Of a stretch of 64,000 nt of DNA, positions 35,558 to 45,567 are shown piece after piece. Every line of letters begins with the position of its first letter. Position 1 is the stretch's first letter. The notes below the pieces were generated by a model, which saw nothing but the letters and a program-made list of their open reading frames with translations, was not told the origin of the DNA and ran no database searches. Both the position numbers and the translations under genes were made by a program. This DNA is from Galbitalea soli. GTDB taxonomy: Bacteria > Actinomycetota > Actinomycetes > Actinomycetales > Microbacteriaceae. The stretch spans positions 794,855 through 858,854 of the forward strand of contig NZ_JAAGWZ010000002.1 of assembly GCF_010686725.1 (NCBI RefSeq). Reading direction: 5' to 3'.

Positions 35558-38500
35558 ATGCCCTACCCGCTCCGCTCCGCCTCCGGCGCCTCGACCGTGC
35601 CCGCGTCGCCGAACTTCCCGGGCATCGAGCAGGACATCCTCGCCTTCTGGAAGGCCGACAAGACCTTCCAGGCCTCCATCGACCAGCGCGAGGGGTGCGC
35701 CGAGTGGGTGTTCTACGACGGTCCGCCGTTCGCGAACGGTCTGCCGCATTACGGCCACCTCCTCACCGGCTACGCGAAGGATCTCTTCCCGCGGTTCCAG
35801 ACGATGCGCGGCAAGCAGGTGCACCGCCGCTTCGGCTGGGACACCCACGGCCTGCCGGCGGAACTCGAGGCGATGCGCCAGCTGGGCATCACCGAGAAGC
35901 ACGAGATCGAAGACATGGGAATCGACGTCTTCAACCGCAAGGCGCGCGAGTCGGTGCTCGAGTACACCGAGGAGTGGGAGAACTACGTCACCCGCATGGC
36001 GCGCTGGGTGGACTTCGAGAACGACTACAAGACCCTCGACATCACCTTCATGGAGTCGGTGATCTGGGCGTTCAAGCAGCTGTACGACAAGGGTCTCGCC
36101 TACGAGGGTTTCCGCGTGCTGCCGTACTGCTGGCACGACGAGACGCCGCTCTCCAATCACGAGCTCCGCATGGACGACGACGTCTACAAACCGCGCCAGG
36201 ACCAGTCGGTGACCGTCACCTTCCCGCTCGACGGGCCGAAGGCCGAGGCGCTCGGCCTCACCGCGGTGCGCGCGCTCGCGTGGACGACCACGCCGTGGAC
36301 GCTGCCCACCAACTTCGCCCTCGCGGTGGGCCCCGAGATCGAGTACGCGGTCGTCCCGAGCGGACCGCTCGGTGCCGGTGACGGCGCGGCCGAGGGCGCG
36401 GCGGATTACCTGCTCGCCGCGGACACCGTCGGCGGCTACGCGAAGGAGCTGGGGTACGGCTCGGCGGAGGCGGCCGTCGCCGCGATCTCCCGGCGGGTCC
36501 GCGGTGCGGAGCTCGACGGGGTCGAGTACGCCCGGCTCTGGGACTACTACGCCGAGGTGGAGCGCTGGGGGCTGCAGAACGCCTGGCAGATCCTGGTCGC
36601 CGAGTACGTCGCGACGGGCGAGGGCACGGGCATCGTGCACCAGGCCCCGGCCTACGGCGAGGACGACCAGATCGTGACGGCCAAGGCGGGCATCCCGGTC
36701 ATCATCTCGATCGACGACGGCGGGCGCTTCCTTCCCATCGTCTCCGACGTCGCCGGACTCCAGGTCTTCGAGGCCAACAAGCCTCTCACCCAGAAACTGC
36801 GGGCGGATGGCCGGCTCCTGCGCGTCGCGAGCTACGACCACAGCTACCCGCACTGCTGGCGCTGCAAGAACCCGCTCATCTACAAGGCCGTCTCCAGCTG
36901 GTTCATCCGTGTGCCCGAGATCCGCGATCGCATGGGCGAGCTCAACCAGGAGATCACCTGGGTGCCCGAGAACGTCAAGGACGGCCAGTTCGGCAAGTGG
37001 GTCGCGAACGCGCGCGACTGGTCGATCTCGCGCAACCGCTACTGGGGTTCGCCCATCCCGGTCTGGAAGAGCGACGACCCCGCGTATCCGCGCATCGACG
37101 TCTACGGCTCCCTCGACGAACTGGCCGCCGACTTCGGGGTGCGCCCGGATGACCTGCACCGGCCCTACATCGACGAACTCACTCGTCCCAACCCCGACGA
37201 CCCGAGCGGTCGGTCGACCATGCGGCGCATCGATGACGTGTTCGACGTCTGGTTCGACTCGGGATCGATGCCCTTCGCCCAGGTGCACTACCCCTTCGAG
37301 AACCGCGAGTGGTTCGACAGCCACAACCCGGCCGACTTCATCGTCGAGTACATCGGGCAGACGCGCGGCTGGTTCTACGTCATGCACGTGCTCTCCACCG
37401 CGCTGTTCGACCGCATCGCCTTCTCGACCGTGATCAGTCACGGCATCGTGCTCGGCTCCGACGGTCAGAAGATGTCGAAGAGCCTGCGCAACTACCCAGA
37501 CGTCTCCGAGGTGTTCGACCGCGACGGCGCGGATGCGATGCGCTGGTTCCTCATGTCGTCGTCGGTGATCCGGGGTGGCAACCTCGTCGTCACCGAGGAG
37601 GGCATCCGGGAATCGGTACGCCAGTTCCTGCTGCCGGTGTGGAGCACGTACTACTTCTTCACCCTGTACGCGAACGCCGCCGACTACCGCGCCCAGCGAC
37701 GCACCGACTCGGGCAACGTGCTCGACCGGTACCTGCTCGCCAAGACGCGTCGCCTCATCGAGGAGGTGACCGCCGATCTCGAGGCCCTCGACAGCCCGCT
37801 CGCCACGAGTCGACTGCGCGACTTCGCCGACGTGCTCACCAACTGGTACGTGCGGCGCAGTCGCGACCGCTTCTGGTCGGGGGATGACCGCGACGCCTTC
37901 GACACCCTGTACACGGTGCTCGAGACGGTGACCCGCGTCGCCGCCCCGCTGATCCCGCTCGTCGCCGAGGAGATCTGGCAGGGGCTCACGGGCGGCCGCT
38001 CGGTGCACCTCACTGACTGGCCGGAGGCCGACGAGTTCCCCGCCGACGACGCCCTCGTGGCCGCGATGGACCGTGTGCGCGAGGTCGCCTCGGCCGGGCT
38101 CGCGCTGCGCAAGTCCCGGGGTCTGCGGGTACGTCTTCCGCTCGCCGCGCTCACGGTCGTCACCGACGATCCTGCGGCGCTGGAGCCGTTCACCGGGATC
38201 CTGCGCGAAGAGCTCAACCTCAAGGCCGTGGAGCTCGCCGGCGTCGACGAGGGCAGCCTCGCGCGCTACGGGATCACCCGCACGCTGAGCGTGAACGCCC
38301 GCGCTGCGGGACCGCGGATCGGGAAGCAGGTGCAGGCGGTCATCCAGGCGGCCAAGGCGGGGGACTGGGCGCTCGACGGCGACGACGTCGTCGCGGGCGG
38401 GGTGCCGCTCGTGCCCGGTGAGTACGAGCTTGAGCTCCGTGCGGCCGACGAGTCGACCGCGATCGCGTTCCTCGCGGGCGGCGGCTTCGTGCTGCTCGAC

Positions 38501-38845
38501 ACCGAGCTCACGCCCGAGCTGGAGGCGGAGGGGCTCGCCCGCGACGCGATCCGCGCCATCCAGGACACCCGCAAGGCGGCGGGGCTCGCCGTGAGCGACC
38601 GGATCACGCTCGCCGTGCGGGGCGCCGACGCGTCGGATATCGACGCGCTCAGGGCGTTCAGTGAGACGATTGCAGACGAGACCCTCGCGACCACGGTCAC
38701 CATCGAGCACACCGCGGACCCCGGGACCGCGGCGGCTCTCGGCTCCGCGGCCGGGTCGCAGCGCACGACGCTCGCGGCCGGCAAGTACTCGAACCGGGGA
38801 GACCTGGTTCTCGATGTGTGGAAGTGCGCAGCAATAGATGTCTAA
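35558..38845 (+). CDS. ileS: Isoleucine-tRNA ligase
   Basis: 1095-residue class I synthetase charging tRNA-Ile. The HIGH-type motif reads HYGH at residues 64-67 ([12 protein letters not shown]), the CP1 editing domain follows, and KMSKS is at 638-642. The length and the [17 protein letters not shown] motif fit the long, eukaryote-like form common in actinomycetes, which in other species is linked to lower mupirocin sensitivity. The ATG at 35558 has AGGAG 7 nt upstream, which is the site controlled by the T-box leader. An upstream ATG at 35531 and a GTG at 35522 lie inside the regulatory hairpin and are rejected. It overlaps folC by 8 nt. Confidence 0.97.
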   Translation: MPYPLRSASGASTVPASPNFPGIEQDILAFWKADKTFQASIDQREGCAEWVFYDGPPFANGLPHYGHLLTGYAKDLFPRFQTMRGKQVHRRFGWDTHGLPAELEAMRQLGITEKHEIEDMGIDVFNRKARESVLEYTEEWENYVTRMARWVDFENDYKTLDITFMESVIWAFKQLYDKGLAYEGFRVLPYCWHDETPLSNHELRMDDDVYKPRQDQSVTVTFPLDGPKAEALGLTAVRALAWTTTPWTLPTNFALAVGPEIEYAVVPSGPLGAGDGAAEGAADYLLAADTVGGYAKELGYGSAEAAVAAISRRVRGAELDGVEYARLWDYYAEVERWGLQNAWQILVAEYVATGEGTGIVHQAPAYGEDDQIVTAKAGIPVIISIDDGGRFLPIVSDVAGLQVFEANKPLTQKLRADGRLLRVASYDHSYPHCWRCKNPLIYKAVSSWFIRVPEIRDRMGELNQEITWVPENVKDGQFGKWVANARDWSISRNRYWGSPIPVWKSDDPAYPRIDVYGSLDELAADFGVRPDDLHRPYIDELTRPNPDDPSGRSTMRRIDDVFDVWFDSGSMPFAQVHYPFENREWFDSHNPADFIVEYIGQTRGWFYVMHVLSTALFDRIAFSTVISHGIVLGSDGQKMSKSLRNYPDVSEVFDRDGADAMRWFLMSSSVIRGGNLVVTEEGIRESVRQFLLPVWSTYYFFTLYANAADYRAQRRTDSGNVLDRYLLAKTRRLIEEVTADLEALDSPLATSRLRDFADVLTNWYVRRSRDRFWSGDDRDAFDTLYTVLETVTRVAAPLIPLVAEEIWQGLTGGRSVHLTDWPEADEFPADDALVAAMDRVREVASAGLALRKSRGLRVRLPLAALTVVTDDPAALEPFTGILREELNLKAVELAGVDEGSLARYGITRTLSVNARAAGPRIGKQVQAVIQAAKAGDWALDGDDVVAGGVPLVPGEYELELRAADESTAIAFLAGGGFVLLDTELTPELEAEGLARDAIRAIQDTRKAAGLAVSDRITLAVRGADASDIDALRAFSETIADETLATTVTIEHTADPGTAAALGSAAGSQRTTLAAGKYSNRGDLVLDVWKCAAIDV

Positions 38846-40238
38846 GAACGAGAACTCCGACGACGACCGCGAGCCGGGCGACTACGACGACGCGCTGCAG
38901 GAGCGCGCCGCGCGCGAGGTGTACGAGCAACTGCTCGAGCGCGTCGGGGAGGCGGCACCGCAGCCGCGACTGGCGGCCACGCGGCGCGCGGTCGAGCTGC
39001 TGGGGGATCCGCAGCGGGCGTACCCGATCATCCACATCACGGGGACGAACGGCAAGACCTCGACGAGTCGACTGATCGAGAGCATCCTCCGCGCCCACGG
39101 TCTGCGCACCGGCATGCTCACGAGCCCGCACCTCGAGCGCGTCAACGAGCGCATCGTCATCGACGGCGAACCGATCTCGAACACGGCCCTCGTCAGCAAC
39201 TGGAGAGACATCACGCCGTTCCTGGAGCTGACCGACGCCGAGCTGGTCGCCGCGGGCGACCCTCCGCTGAGCTACTTCGAGGCCCTCACGGTGCTGGGTT
39301 TCGCGGCCTTCGCCGACGCCCCCGTCGACGTCGTCGTGCTCGAGGTCGGCATGGGGGGCGAGTGGGACTCGACCAACGTGGCCGACGGGCAGGTCGCCGT
39401 CTTCACCCCGATCGCACTCGACCACACGGCGCGACTCGGCCGAACGGTCGCCGAGATCGCGAAGACCAAGTCGGGCATCATCAAGCCCGCGGCGGCGATC
39501 GTCACCGCGCGGCAGCAGCCCGAGGCGCTCGCCGAGCTCAGCCGCGCGGCCGAGCTCACTGAGTCGACGATCGCGGTCGAGGGGGACGCCTTCGCGCTCG
39601 TGAGCGACACGGTCGCCGTGGGCGGCCAGGTCGTGACCATCACCGGACTCGCGGGCACCTATTCCGAGCTCTTCCTGCCGCTCTTCGGCGACCACCAGGC
39701 GCAGAACGCGGCCCTCGCGGTCGCCGCCGTGGAGTCGTTCATCGGCGGCGGAACGGTGCCGTTGAACCCCGACGTGCTCGCCGAGGGCTTCGCCACCGCC
39801 ACCTCACCGGGGCGACTCCAGGTCGTGGGCACCGAGCCGACCGTCCTGGTGGATGCCGCACACAACCCGCACGGTGCGGTCGCCCTCGCCCAGGCCCTCG
39901 GCCAGTACTTCACCTTCGACCACACCGTCGCGGTGCTCGGCGTGCTCGCCGACAAGGATGCTCAGGGGATCCTGCGCGCCCTCGACGGTGTCGTCGACGA
40001 GATCGTGCTCACCCAGTCGACCTCCGATCGCGCGGTGGACGCCGACGATCTCGCCGCGATCGCGGTGCCCATCTTCGGCCCTGACCGGGTGATCGTCGAG
40101 CCCTCCCTCGAGGGGGCGCTCGAGACCGCCCGCGACATCGCCGGCCGCACGGAGAAGGGCGGCGTGGTCGTCGCGGGGTCGATCACCCTCGTGGGCGAGG
40201 CCATGTCGATCGCGACCGACCAGGGGTGGAAGCAGTGA
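38838..40238 (+). CDS. folC: Bifunctional folylpolyglutamate/dihydrofolate synthase
   Basis: 466-residue ATP-dependent ligase that adds glutamate to folates. The P-loop ITGTNGKT is at residues 67-74, followed by the omega-loop/cation motif around [12 protein letters not shown] and the Mur-ligase signature [14 protein letters not shown]. The C-terminal domain has [20 protein letters not shown] 35-residue N-terminal extension precedes the usual [10 protein letters not shown]. The start overlaps the ileS stop, and its own stop overlaps the next gene's GTG, so ileS-folC-DUF4233-ndk form a tightly coupled operon under the T-box. Confidence 0.95.
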   Translation: MSKNENSDDDREPGDYDDALQERAAREVYEQLLERVGEAAPQPRLAATRRAVELLGDPQRAYPIIHITGTNGKTSTSRLIESILRAHGLRTGMLTSPHLERVNERIVIDGEPISNTALVSNWRDITPFLELTDAELVAAGDPPLSYFEALTVLGFAAFADAPVDVVVLEVGMGGEWDSTNVADGQVAVFTPIALDHTARLGRTVAEIAKTKSGIIKPAAAIVTARQQPEALAELSRAAELTESTIAVEGDAFALVSDTVAVGGQVVTITGLAGTYSELFLPLFGDHQAQNAALAVAAVESFIGGGTVPLNPDVLAEGFATATSPGRLQVVGTEPTVLVDAAHNPHGAVALAQALGQYFTFDHTVAVLGVLADKDAQGILRALDGVVDEIVLTQSTSDRAVDADDLAAIAVPIFGPDRVIVEPSLEGALETARDIAGRTEKGGVVVAGSITLVGEAMSIATDQGWKQ

Positions 40239-40639
40239 GCGAGGCCCCCGTGGCCGCGACCCGGCGCAGGCCGCGCCGGGAGCGCAGCCTCACCGAGTCC
40301 CTCGCGACCATCGTTCTCACGCTCGAGGCGATCCTCGTGTTCTTCATCGCTCTGACGGTCTACGGCCTCCATGCGGTCCCACCCGAGGTGGCGTTCGGCG
40401 GCGGCGCGGCGCTCGCCGTGGTTCTCGTTCTGGCCACGCGCGTGACACGCTATCGGTGGGGCATCTGGCTCGGGAGCATCCTGCAGCTGGTCATCCTCGC
40501 CACCGGTGTCGTGCTGGCCGCCCTCTACATCGTCGCCGTCGTCTTCATCGCGATGTGGGTCTACTGCATCGTGCGCGGCGTGCGCATCGACCGATACAAC
40601 CGAACCCTGACCACACCGAACGAAAGCACAGGATCATGA
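40235..40639 (+). CDS. DUF4233 domain membrane protein
   Basis: 134 residues. The GTG at 40235 overlaps the folC stop in a GTGA. Four hydrophobic helices: TIVLTLEAILVFFIALTVYGL, VAFGGGAALAVVLVLATRV, GIWLGSILQLVILATGVVLAALY and IVAVVFIAMWVYCIVRG, ending with a basic tail. DUF4233 proteins occur between folC and ndk in many actinomycetes, and the function is unknown. The stop overlaps the ndk ATG (ATGA), giving two successive coupled junctions. Confidence 0.88.
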   Translation: MSEAPVAATRRRPRRERSLTESLATIVLTLEAILVFFIALTVYGLHAVPPEVAFGGGAALAVVLVLATRVTRYRWGIWLGSILQLVILATGVVLAALYIVAVVFIAMWVYCIVRGVRIDRYNRTLTTPNESTGS

Positions 40640-41052
40640 CCGTTGAAGAGACCCTCGTCCTGGTGAAGCCCGACGGCGTCGCCCGCAACCTGACCGGCGA
40701 GATCCTCGCCCGCATCGAGGCCAAGGGCTACCAGCTCGTCGACATCAAGCTCGTCGAGGCCGACCGCGAGCTGCTCGGCCGTCACTACGCCGAGCACGAG
40801 GGCAAGCCCTTCTACGAGCCGCTCGTCGAGTTCATGGAGAGCGGCCCCATCGTCGCGATCCGGGTCGCCGGCAATCGCGTGATCGAGGGATTCCGCTCCC
40901 TGGCCGGCACGACCGACCCGACGACCGCGGCGCCGGGCACGATCCGCGGCGACCTCGGCCGAGACTGGGGCCTCAAGGTGCAGCAGAACCTCGTGCACGG
41001 CAGCGACTCGCCCGAGTCGGCCGCCCGCGAGCTCGCTCTCTGGTTCGACTGA
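40636..41052 (+). CDS. ndk: Nucleoside-diphosphate kinase
   Basis: 138-residue enzyme balancing NTP and dNTP pools by phosphate transfer from ATP. It starts with TVEETLVLVKPDGVARNL, and the phosphorylated histidine is His121 in NLVHGSDSPESA. Length and motif layout (MESGPIVAIRV, GTTDPTTAAPGTIRGDL) are typical. The ATG overlaps the DUF4233 stop codon. The polysaccharide genes start 11 bp later with a different gene style, so ndk marks the right edge of this housekeeping block. Confidence 0.97.
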   Translation: MTVEETLVLVKPDGVARNLTGEILARIEAKGYQLVDIKLVEADRELLGRHYAEHEGKPFYEPLVEFMESGPIVAIRVAGNRVIEGFRSLAGTTDPTTAAPGTIRGDLGRDWGLKVQQNLVHGSDSPESAARELALWFD

Positions 41053-41063
41053 TCGGCCTCCCC

Positions 41064-42269
41064 GTGTCGTCGTCGACAGTCGCGTCCACCACGGGCGCCC
41101 CGCTCACCCTCAAGGAGGGACTGCGGGGTCGAACGAATTCCTTCGGCTTCCTGCGGCTCACCATGGCCGCGCTGGTGATCTATTCGCACGCCTGGATCGT
41201 GGGGGGATGGGGAGACGACCCGATCGGTCGCGCGACACGGGTGCAGGAGAGCTTCGGCGGGCTCGCCGTCGTCGGTTTCTTCACGATCAGCGGCTACCTC
41301 GTCGCGAAGAGCGCCGATCAGAACGACATTCTGCAGTTCCTGTGGCACCGGGTGCTTCGAATCTTTCCAGGATTCTGGACCGTGCTCATCGTCTCGGCGC
41401 TCGTCGTCGGGCCGTTCGTGTGGCATCTGCGCGGCATCCTCCCGTTCTGGGACTACTTCACTCAGACCGGGCAGGGCCCCTTCACATACATCACGCACAA
41501 TCTCGACCTGGTGATGCGCCAGACCGAGATCGGTCACCTGTTCTCGCCGAGTGTGCCCGGCTTCGCGGGGCGCAGCCACGTCGACTCGGTGAACGCCTCG
41601 CTGTGGACGCTCGTCTACGAGTGGCGGTGCTACCTGTTCCTCGCCGTTCTCTGCGTGTTCGGAGTGGTCAAGCGACTTCGCATCGCCATCGTCGCGATCG
41701 CGGCCGTTCTGGCACTCGCTCTGCTGTCGGGTGCGTTTCCGGCGGGGTCCAGTTCGAACCTGCTCCCCTTCATGGACGCCAAGTTCGTGAAGCTCGCGTA
41801 CGCCTTCGCCTGCGGCTCCGCGCTCTACGCCTACTCCGACCGACTGACCCTCGAGCGCCGGTACGGCGTGCTCGCCTGGGTCGCCGTGATCGCGACCCTG
41901 CTCGGCGGGGGCTGGCTGGTCATCGGGATTCCCGCCTTCGCCTACGCGCTCATGTGGACCTCCGCGGCTCTCCCCGGCGTCTTTCGCACGATCAATGCCA
42001 AGAACGACTACTCCTACGGCGTGTACGTCTACGGATTCGTCGTTCAACAGACGACGGTCGCACTGGGCTGGAACTCCTGGGGGCTCGTTCCGTGGTTGCT
42101 GGCCTGCCTTGCGATCACCGGGGGATGCGCGTGGCTCAGTTGGCACATCGTCGAGAAGAACGCGATGAAGCTGCGGCACTGGGGACCTGGTCGCGGTCTT
42201 GACCACTGGCGAGGGCGCGTGGCGGGGTGGGTGCGCCGCTCGACGAGCGCGCCTCCGCTCGCCCGCTGA
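41064..42269 (+). CDS. Acyltransferase family 3 (OafA/YrhL-like) membrane protein
   Basis: 401-residue integral-membrane O-acyltransferase, probably O-acetylating a surface polysaccharide. The N-terminal signature RTNSFGFLRLTMAALVIYSHAWIVGG has the family's Arg and catalytic-type His, and FFTISGYLVAKSADQNDILQFLWHRVLRIFPGFW is diagnostic. About ten helices follow, ending with a second His-containing motif SWHIVEKNAMKLRHW. The GTG at 41064 has no good ribosome-binding site, so the start is uncertain by a few codons. Being next to the glycosyltransferase-ABC locus, it probably modifies the exported glycan. Confidence 0.88.
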   Translation: MSSSTVASTTGAPLTLKEGLRGRTNSFGFLRLTMAALVIYSHAWIVGGWGDDPIGRATRVQESFGGLAVVGFFTISGYLVAKSADQNDILQFLWHRVLRIFPGFWTVLIVSALVVGPFVWHLRGILPFWDYFTQTGQGPFTYITHNLDLVMRQTEIGHLFSPSVPGFAGRSHVDSVNASLWTLVYEWRCYLFLAVLCVFGVVKRLRIAIVAIAAVLALALLSGAFPAGSSSNLLPFMDAKFVKLAYAFACGSALYAYSDRLTLERRYGVLAWVAVIATLLGGGWLVIGIPAFAYALMWTSAALPGVFRTINAKNDYSYGVYVYGFVVQQTTVALGWNSWGLVPWLLACLAITGGCAWLSWHIVEKNAMKLRHWGPGRGLDHWRGRVAGWVRRSTSAPPLAR

Positions 42270-42323
42270 GCGCGATGCCCGCGTCGGCGGCTCGCTCCAC
42301 AGCTTCGCCGTCGACCCGCCTGC

Positions 42324-42329
42324 GATAAT
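42324..42329 (+). promoter_or_regulatory. -10 hexamer GATAAT of the polysaccharide locus
   Basis: A near-consensus -10 with predicted transcription from about 42336, close to the ATG of a short upstream frame at 42340. Confidence 0.55.
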
Positions 42330-42339
42330 GAGGTTCACC

Positions 42340-42405
42340 ATGCGACTTTCCGGCACTCTCCACCACGCCCCTGCCCGTGACCATTGCGTGGCGATCGATG
42401 CGTGA
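42340..42405 (+). CDS. Possible 21-codon upstream ORF (leader peptide)
   Basis: A 21-codon frame starts ATGCGACTTTCC within about 4 nt of the predicted transcription start. It ends at a TGA (42403-42405) that overlaps the glycosyltransferase start region (ATGCGTGA, 42398-42405). It contains His and Ala codons but no run of one amino acid. Translation could couple to the large gene, which lacks a good ribosome-binding site of its own. Supported only by position; it may be chance. Confidence 0.3.
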   Translation: MRLSGTLHHAPARDHCVAIDA

Positions 42406-45400
42406 GCCGCGGTCCGGGGAACTCCGACGGGGGTTCCGACGCCATGAGTCCGTCGACCCGATCACCCTCGTCAATCAGCTGAAGACCGCGCCAGACCTCG
42501 TGATCGTCGTCCCCGTCCACAACGGGGGCGAGATCGTTCTCGACTGCCTGCGGGCGCTGGAGCGGCACAGCGGCCGCCGTCGGATCGTCGTCATCGACGA
42601 CCACTCGACCGACGAGTGGACGCTGGGGATGCTCGACGGGATTCGGAGCGAGGGCCGGATCGAGGTCATCCGCAACGAGGTGAACCTCGGCTACACCCGG
42701 ACCGCGAACAAGGCGACGCAGCTCGATCCCGCCGCCGACGTCGTACTCGTGAACAGTGACGCCATCGTCGGGCCGCTGTGGGTCGAACGTCTTCGCTGGA
42801 CCGCGTACTCGATGAACGGCGTCGCCGCCGTTTCGGCGTTCTCCGACTATGCCGGCGGCTTCGCGCTGCCCGAGCGCGGAATCAAGAACGATTGGCCCGA
42901 GCACCTGGGGTGGGCAAATGTCGCACGGTTCATCGCGCAGGAGTCGCGCAACTGGGCGCTCGAGGCGCCCACCGCGCACGGCTTCTGCATGTACATCCGT
43001 CGCGCCGCCTTGGACGCCGTCGGCCTGTTCGACGAGGAATCGTTCCCGCGCGGCTACGGCGAAGAGAACGAGTGGAGCATGCGGGCCATCTCGGCCGGAT
43101 TCACCACCGTCGGGGCTCCCCACGTCTTCGTGCAGCACGCGCAGGGCGCGTCATTCGGCGACTCCCGCACCGAACTGATCGCGAACGCTCGCGCCATCGT
43201 CGACGAGTTGCACCCCTCGTACTCGCCGTTCGTGGGGCAGTGGTTCTCCTCGAAGCAGTACGCGACGGTGAGCGCCGACAGTGCCCGGATGCGGAGCATC
43301 CTCGGTACCGATCCCGTGCGGCCGCGCACTCTGTACGTTCTCCACGACGCGAACGGCGGCACGCCGGAGACCAACCGCGATCTCATGAACGGGTTGGCGC
43401 ATCTCCAAGACAGCTTCCTGCTCATGGCGCGGCGCAACATGATTCGACTCGTGCACTGGGACAACGGGCACGCGATCGAGATCGCGCGCTGGATGCCCGC
43501 GTCGCCGTTCATCCTCACGGACACCTGGCGCGACGATTACGCAGCGCTCGTCACCGAGATCATCGTGAAGTACGCGATCGAGGTGGTGCACGTGCGGCAC
43601 CTCATCGATCAGCCACTCACGACGGTTCCGGAAGTGTGCCGGATGCTCGGCGTTCCGATGATCCTCTCCACACACGACTTCTACTACATCTGTCCGAGCG
43701 TGCATCTCCTCGACCAGAACGCGCACTTCTGCGGTGGGGTGTGCACGCCCGGCGAGGGGCCGTGCACCCTCCCCACGGAGTTCGTGCGCGGCGCACCCAC
43801 GCTCAAACACGACTGGATCAACGAGTGGCGCAGGCGGTCGTCGACCGTCCTCGATGCGGCCACCCGCGTCATCGCGACTACTCGCAGCGCGGCCTCCATC
43901 TACAACGCGAACTATCCGCGATATGCCGACAAGATGACCTTGATCGAGCACGGACGCGATCTGGCCGGCAACTGGTCGACCCTCAGGAAGGGCCGCGAGC
44001 GGCGACCCGGCCCCGTTCGAGTGGCGTGCGCGGCGAACTGGGCGCTGCACAAGGGCACCGAGTACATCGCCCGAATCGTCGCCGCCACACAGGGACAGGT
44101 CGAGTGGCACATCCTCGGCCAGGGATCCGACTTCCTCGGTGAGGCGGCGGTCGACCACGGCACCTATCATCGCGAAAGCTTCCGCGACGTGATGGACACG
44201 ATCGATCCCGACTTCATGGGCCTGTTCTCGATCTGGCCCGAGACCTACTCCCACACGCTCACCGAGGCGTGGGCGCTCGGAATCCCGGTGCTCGCGACCG
44301 ACCTCGGCGCCGTCGCCGACCGTGTGCGCGACTTCGGCGGCGGGATCCTCTTCGACGTGGAGAACCCGGAGTCGGTGGCCGCGTATCTTCTCGACGAGGC
44401 GGCCAAGCTCACTGAAGGACCGCTCGATCACATCGACGTTCCCCGCCACTCCATCAAGTCACGCCTCACGATGGCGGAGGACTACGCGCTCCTATTCGAA
44501 CGGGTTCGCGAACCGATCACCAAGCCCGTCATCGGCTACGTGGTGAAGGGAGCGGGCGGTCGACACACGGGCTCGACGCACGTGCGGATGATCCGTCGAG
44601 TGCTGAGCGCCGAGGCGTCCAGCGTGCACTTCAAGGCGATCAACACCTCCGACTTCGTGAGTGGCCGGGATTCCACCGAGTACACCTCGATCGTGATTCA
44701 ACGTGATGCCATGGACGCCACGCTCGTCGACGAATTCATCGCGGTGACCGCGGCGCGCGGCCTGCCGTACTTCGTCGAGATGGACGACGACCTCATCTCC
44801 GAGTCCTCCGTGCGCCGCCTCGTGAAGATGGGGTACGAGGAGGCTGCGCTCGCCGCCTTGACGCGCCTGCTCAGGAGCGCCTCCGGGCTGAGTGTGAGCA
44901 CGCCGGAACTCGCCCGTCGTCTCTCCGAGTTCCAGAGCAAGATCGTCATCGTTCCCAACGAACTCGATGACGCGCTATGGACGGATTCGCGGCCCGTGAG
45001 CGCCGTCGAACCGCCCAAGACCAAGGCGATTCATGTCTTGTACATGGGCTCGGTGACCCACACCGACGATCTCAAACTTCTCGAGCCGGTCTTCCAACGG
45101 CTGAAGGCGTCAGACGGCCGAAAGATCGTTCTCGACCTCGTCGGAGTGACGACGGACACGGTCGAGGGGATGAATCGTGTCGCCATTCCGGCCGGCAGTA
45201 CCCAGTACCCGAACTTCGTCGATTGGCTTCGTGCGAACGGCGGGCGTTGGACTCTCGGTGTCGCGCCGCTCGTCGAGGAGGAGTTCAATGGCGCCAAGAG
45301 CGACCTCAAATTCCTCGAGTACACCGCCATCGGATTGCCCACGATTGCGTCTGATGTGGGCCCCTATCGGGGTCTCGACCAGTACGGAGCGGTGCTCACC

Positions 45401-45565
45401 GAGAACTCCGTCGAGGCATGGCGCACCGCGATTCGTGAGCTCGTCGACAATCCCGTGACCGCGCGCGAGCATCTGGAGCAGTCGGCCGATTACCTCGTGC
45501 GCGAGCGCACCTTCTCCTCCGGAATCGGCATGACCGTGTGGCTCCGGCAGTTGCTGGGAGGCTGA
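42398..45565 (+). CDS. Giant three-domain glycosyltransferase (GT2-GT4-GT4-like)
   Basis: 1055 residues, three modules. Residues 33-260 are a GT2 (GT-A) domain: VIVVPVHNGG, IDDHSTD (66-72), VNSDA (119-122) and GYGEENEW (219-226). About 300-700 is a GT4 (GT-B) domain with a cysteine-rich HDFYYICP...FCGGVCTPGEGPC insert near 425 and the nucleotide-sugar-site block LFSIWPETYSHTLTEAWALGIPV near 607. From about 709 a second GT-B-like module ends with FNGAKSDLKFLEYTAIGLPTIASDVGPY near 963. I chose the ATG at 42398 because the first 33 residues then align without gaps to the paralogue at 47785. It likely assembles a surface glycan exported by the adjacent ABC transporter. Confidence 0.88.
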   Translation: MREPRSGELRRGFRRHESVDPITLVNQLKTAPDLVIVVPVHNGGEIVLDCLRALERHSGRRRIVVIDDHSTDEWTLGMLDGIRSEGRIEVIRNEVNLGYTRTANKATQLDPAADVVLVNSDAIVGPLWVERLRWTAYSMNGVAAVSAFSDYAGGFALPERGIKNDWPEHLGWANVARFIAQESRNWALEAPTAHGFCMYIRRAALDAVGLFDEESFPRGYGEENEWSMRAISAGFTTVGAPHVFVQHAQGASFGDSRTELIANARAIVDELHPSYSPFVGQWFSSKQYATVSADSARMRSILGTDPVRPRTLYVLHDANGGTPETNRDLMNGLAHLQDSFLLMARRNMIRLVHWDNGHAIEIARWMPASPFILTDTWRDDYAALVTEIIVKYAIEVVHVRHLIDQPLTTVPEVCRMLGVPMILSTHDFYYICPSVHLLDQNAHFCGGVCTPGEGPCTLPTEFVRGAPTLKHDWINEWRRRSSTVLDAATRVIATTRSAASIYNANYPRYADKMTLIEHGRDLAGNWSTLRKGRERRPGPVRVACAANWALHKGTEYIARIVAATQGQVEWHILGQGSDFLGEAAVDHGTYHRESFRDVMDTIDPDFMGLFSIWPETYSHTLTEAWALGIPVLATDLGAVADRVRDFGGGILFDVENPESVAAYLLDEAAKLTEGPLDHIDVPRHSIKSRLTMAEDYALLFERVREPITKPVIGYVVKGAGGRHTGSTHVRMIRRVLSAEASSVHFKAINTSDFVSGRDSTEYTSIVIQRDAMDATLVDEFIAVTAARGLPYFVEMDDDLISESSVRRLVKMGYEEAALAALTRLLRSASGLSVSTPELARRLSEFQSKIVIVPNELDDALWTDSRPVSAVEPPKTKAIHVLYMGSVTHTDDLKLLEPVFQRLKASDGRKIVLDLVGVTTDTVEGMNRVAIPAGSTQYPNFVDWLRANGGRWTLGVAPLVEEEFNGAKSDLKFLEYTAIGLPTIASDVGPYRGLDQYGAVLTENSVEAWRTAIRELVDNPVTAREHLEQSADYLVRERTFSSGIGMTVWLRQLLGG

Positions 45566-45567
45566 GC

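Noticed and set aside
35444..38710. 1088-codon antisense frame opposite ileS
   Set aside because: It mirrors the ileS codons frame by frame, has no ribosome-binding site and no recognisable domain.
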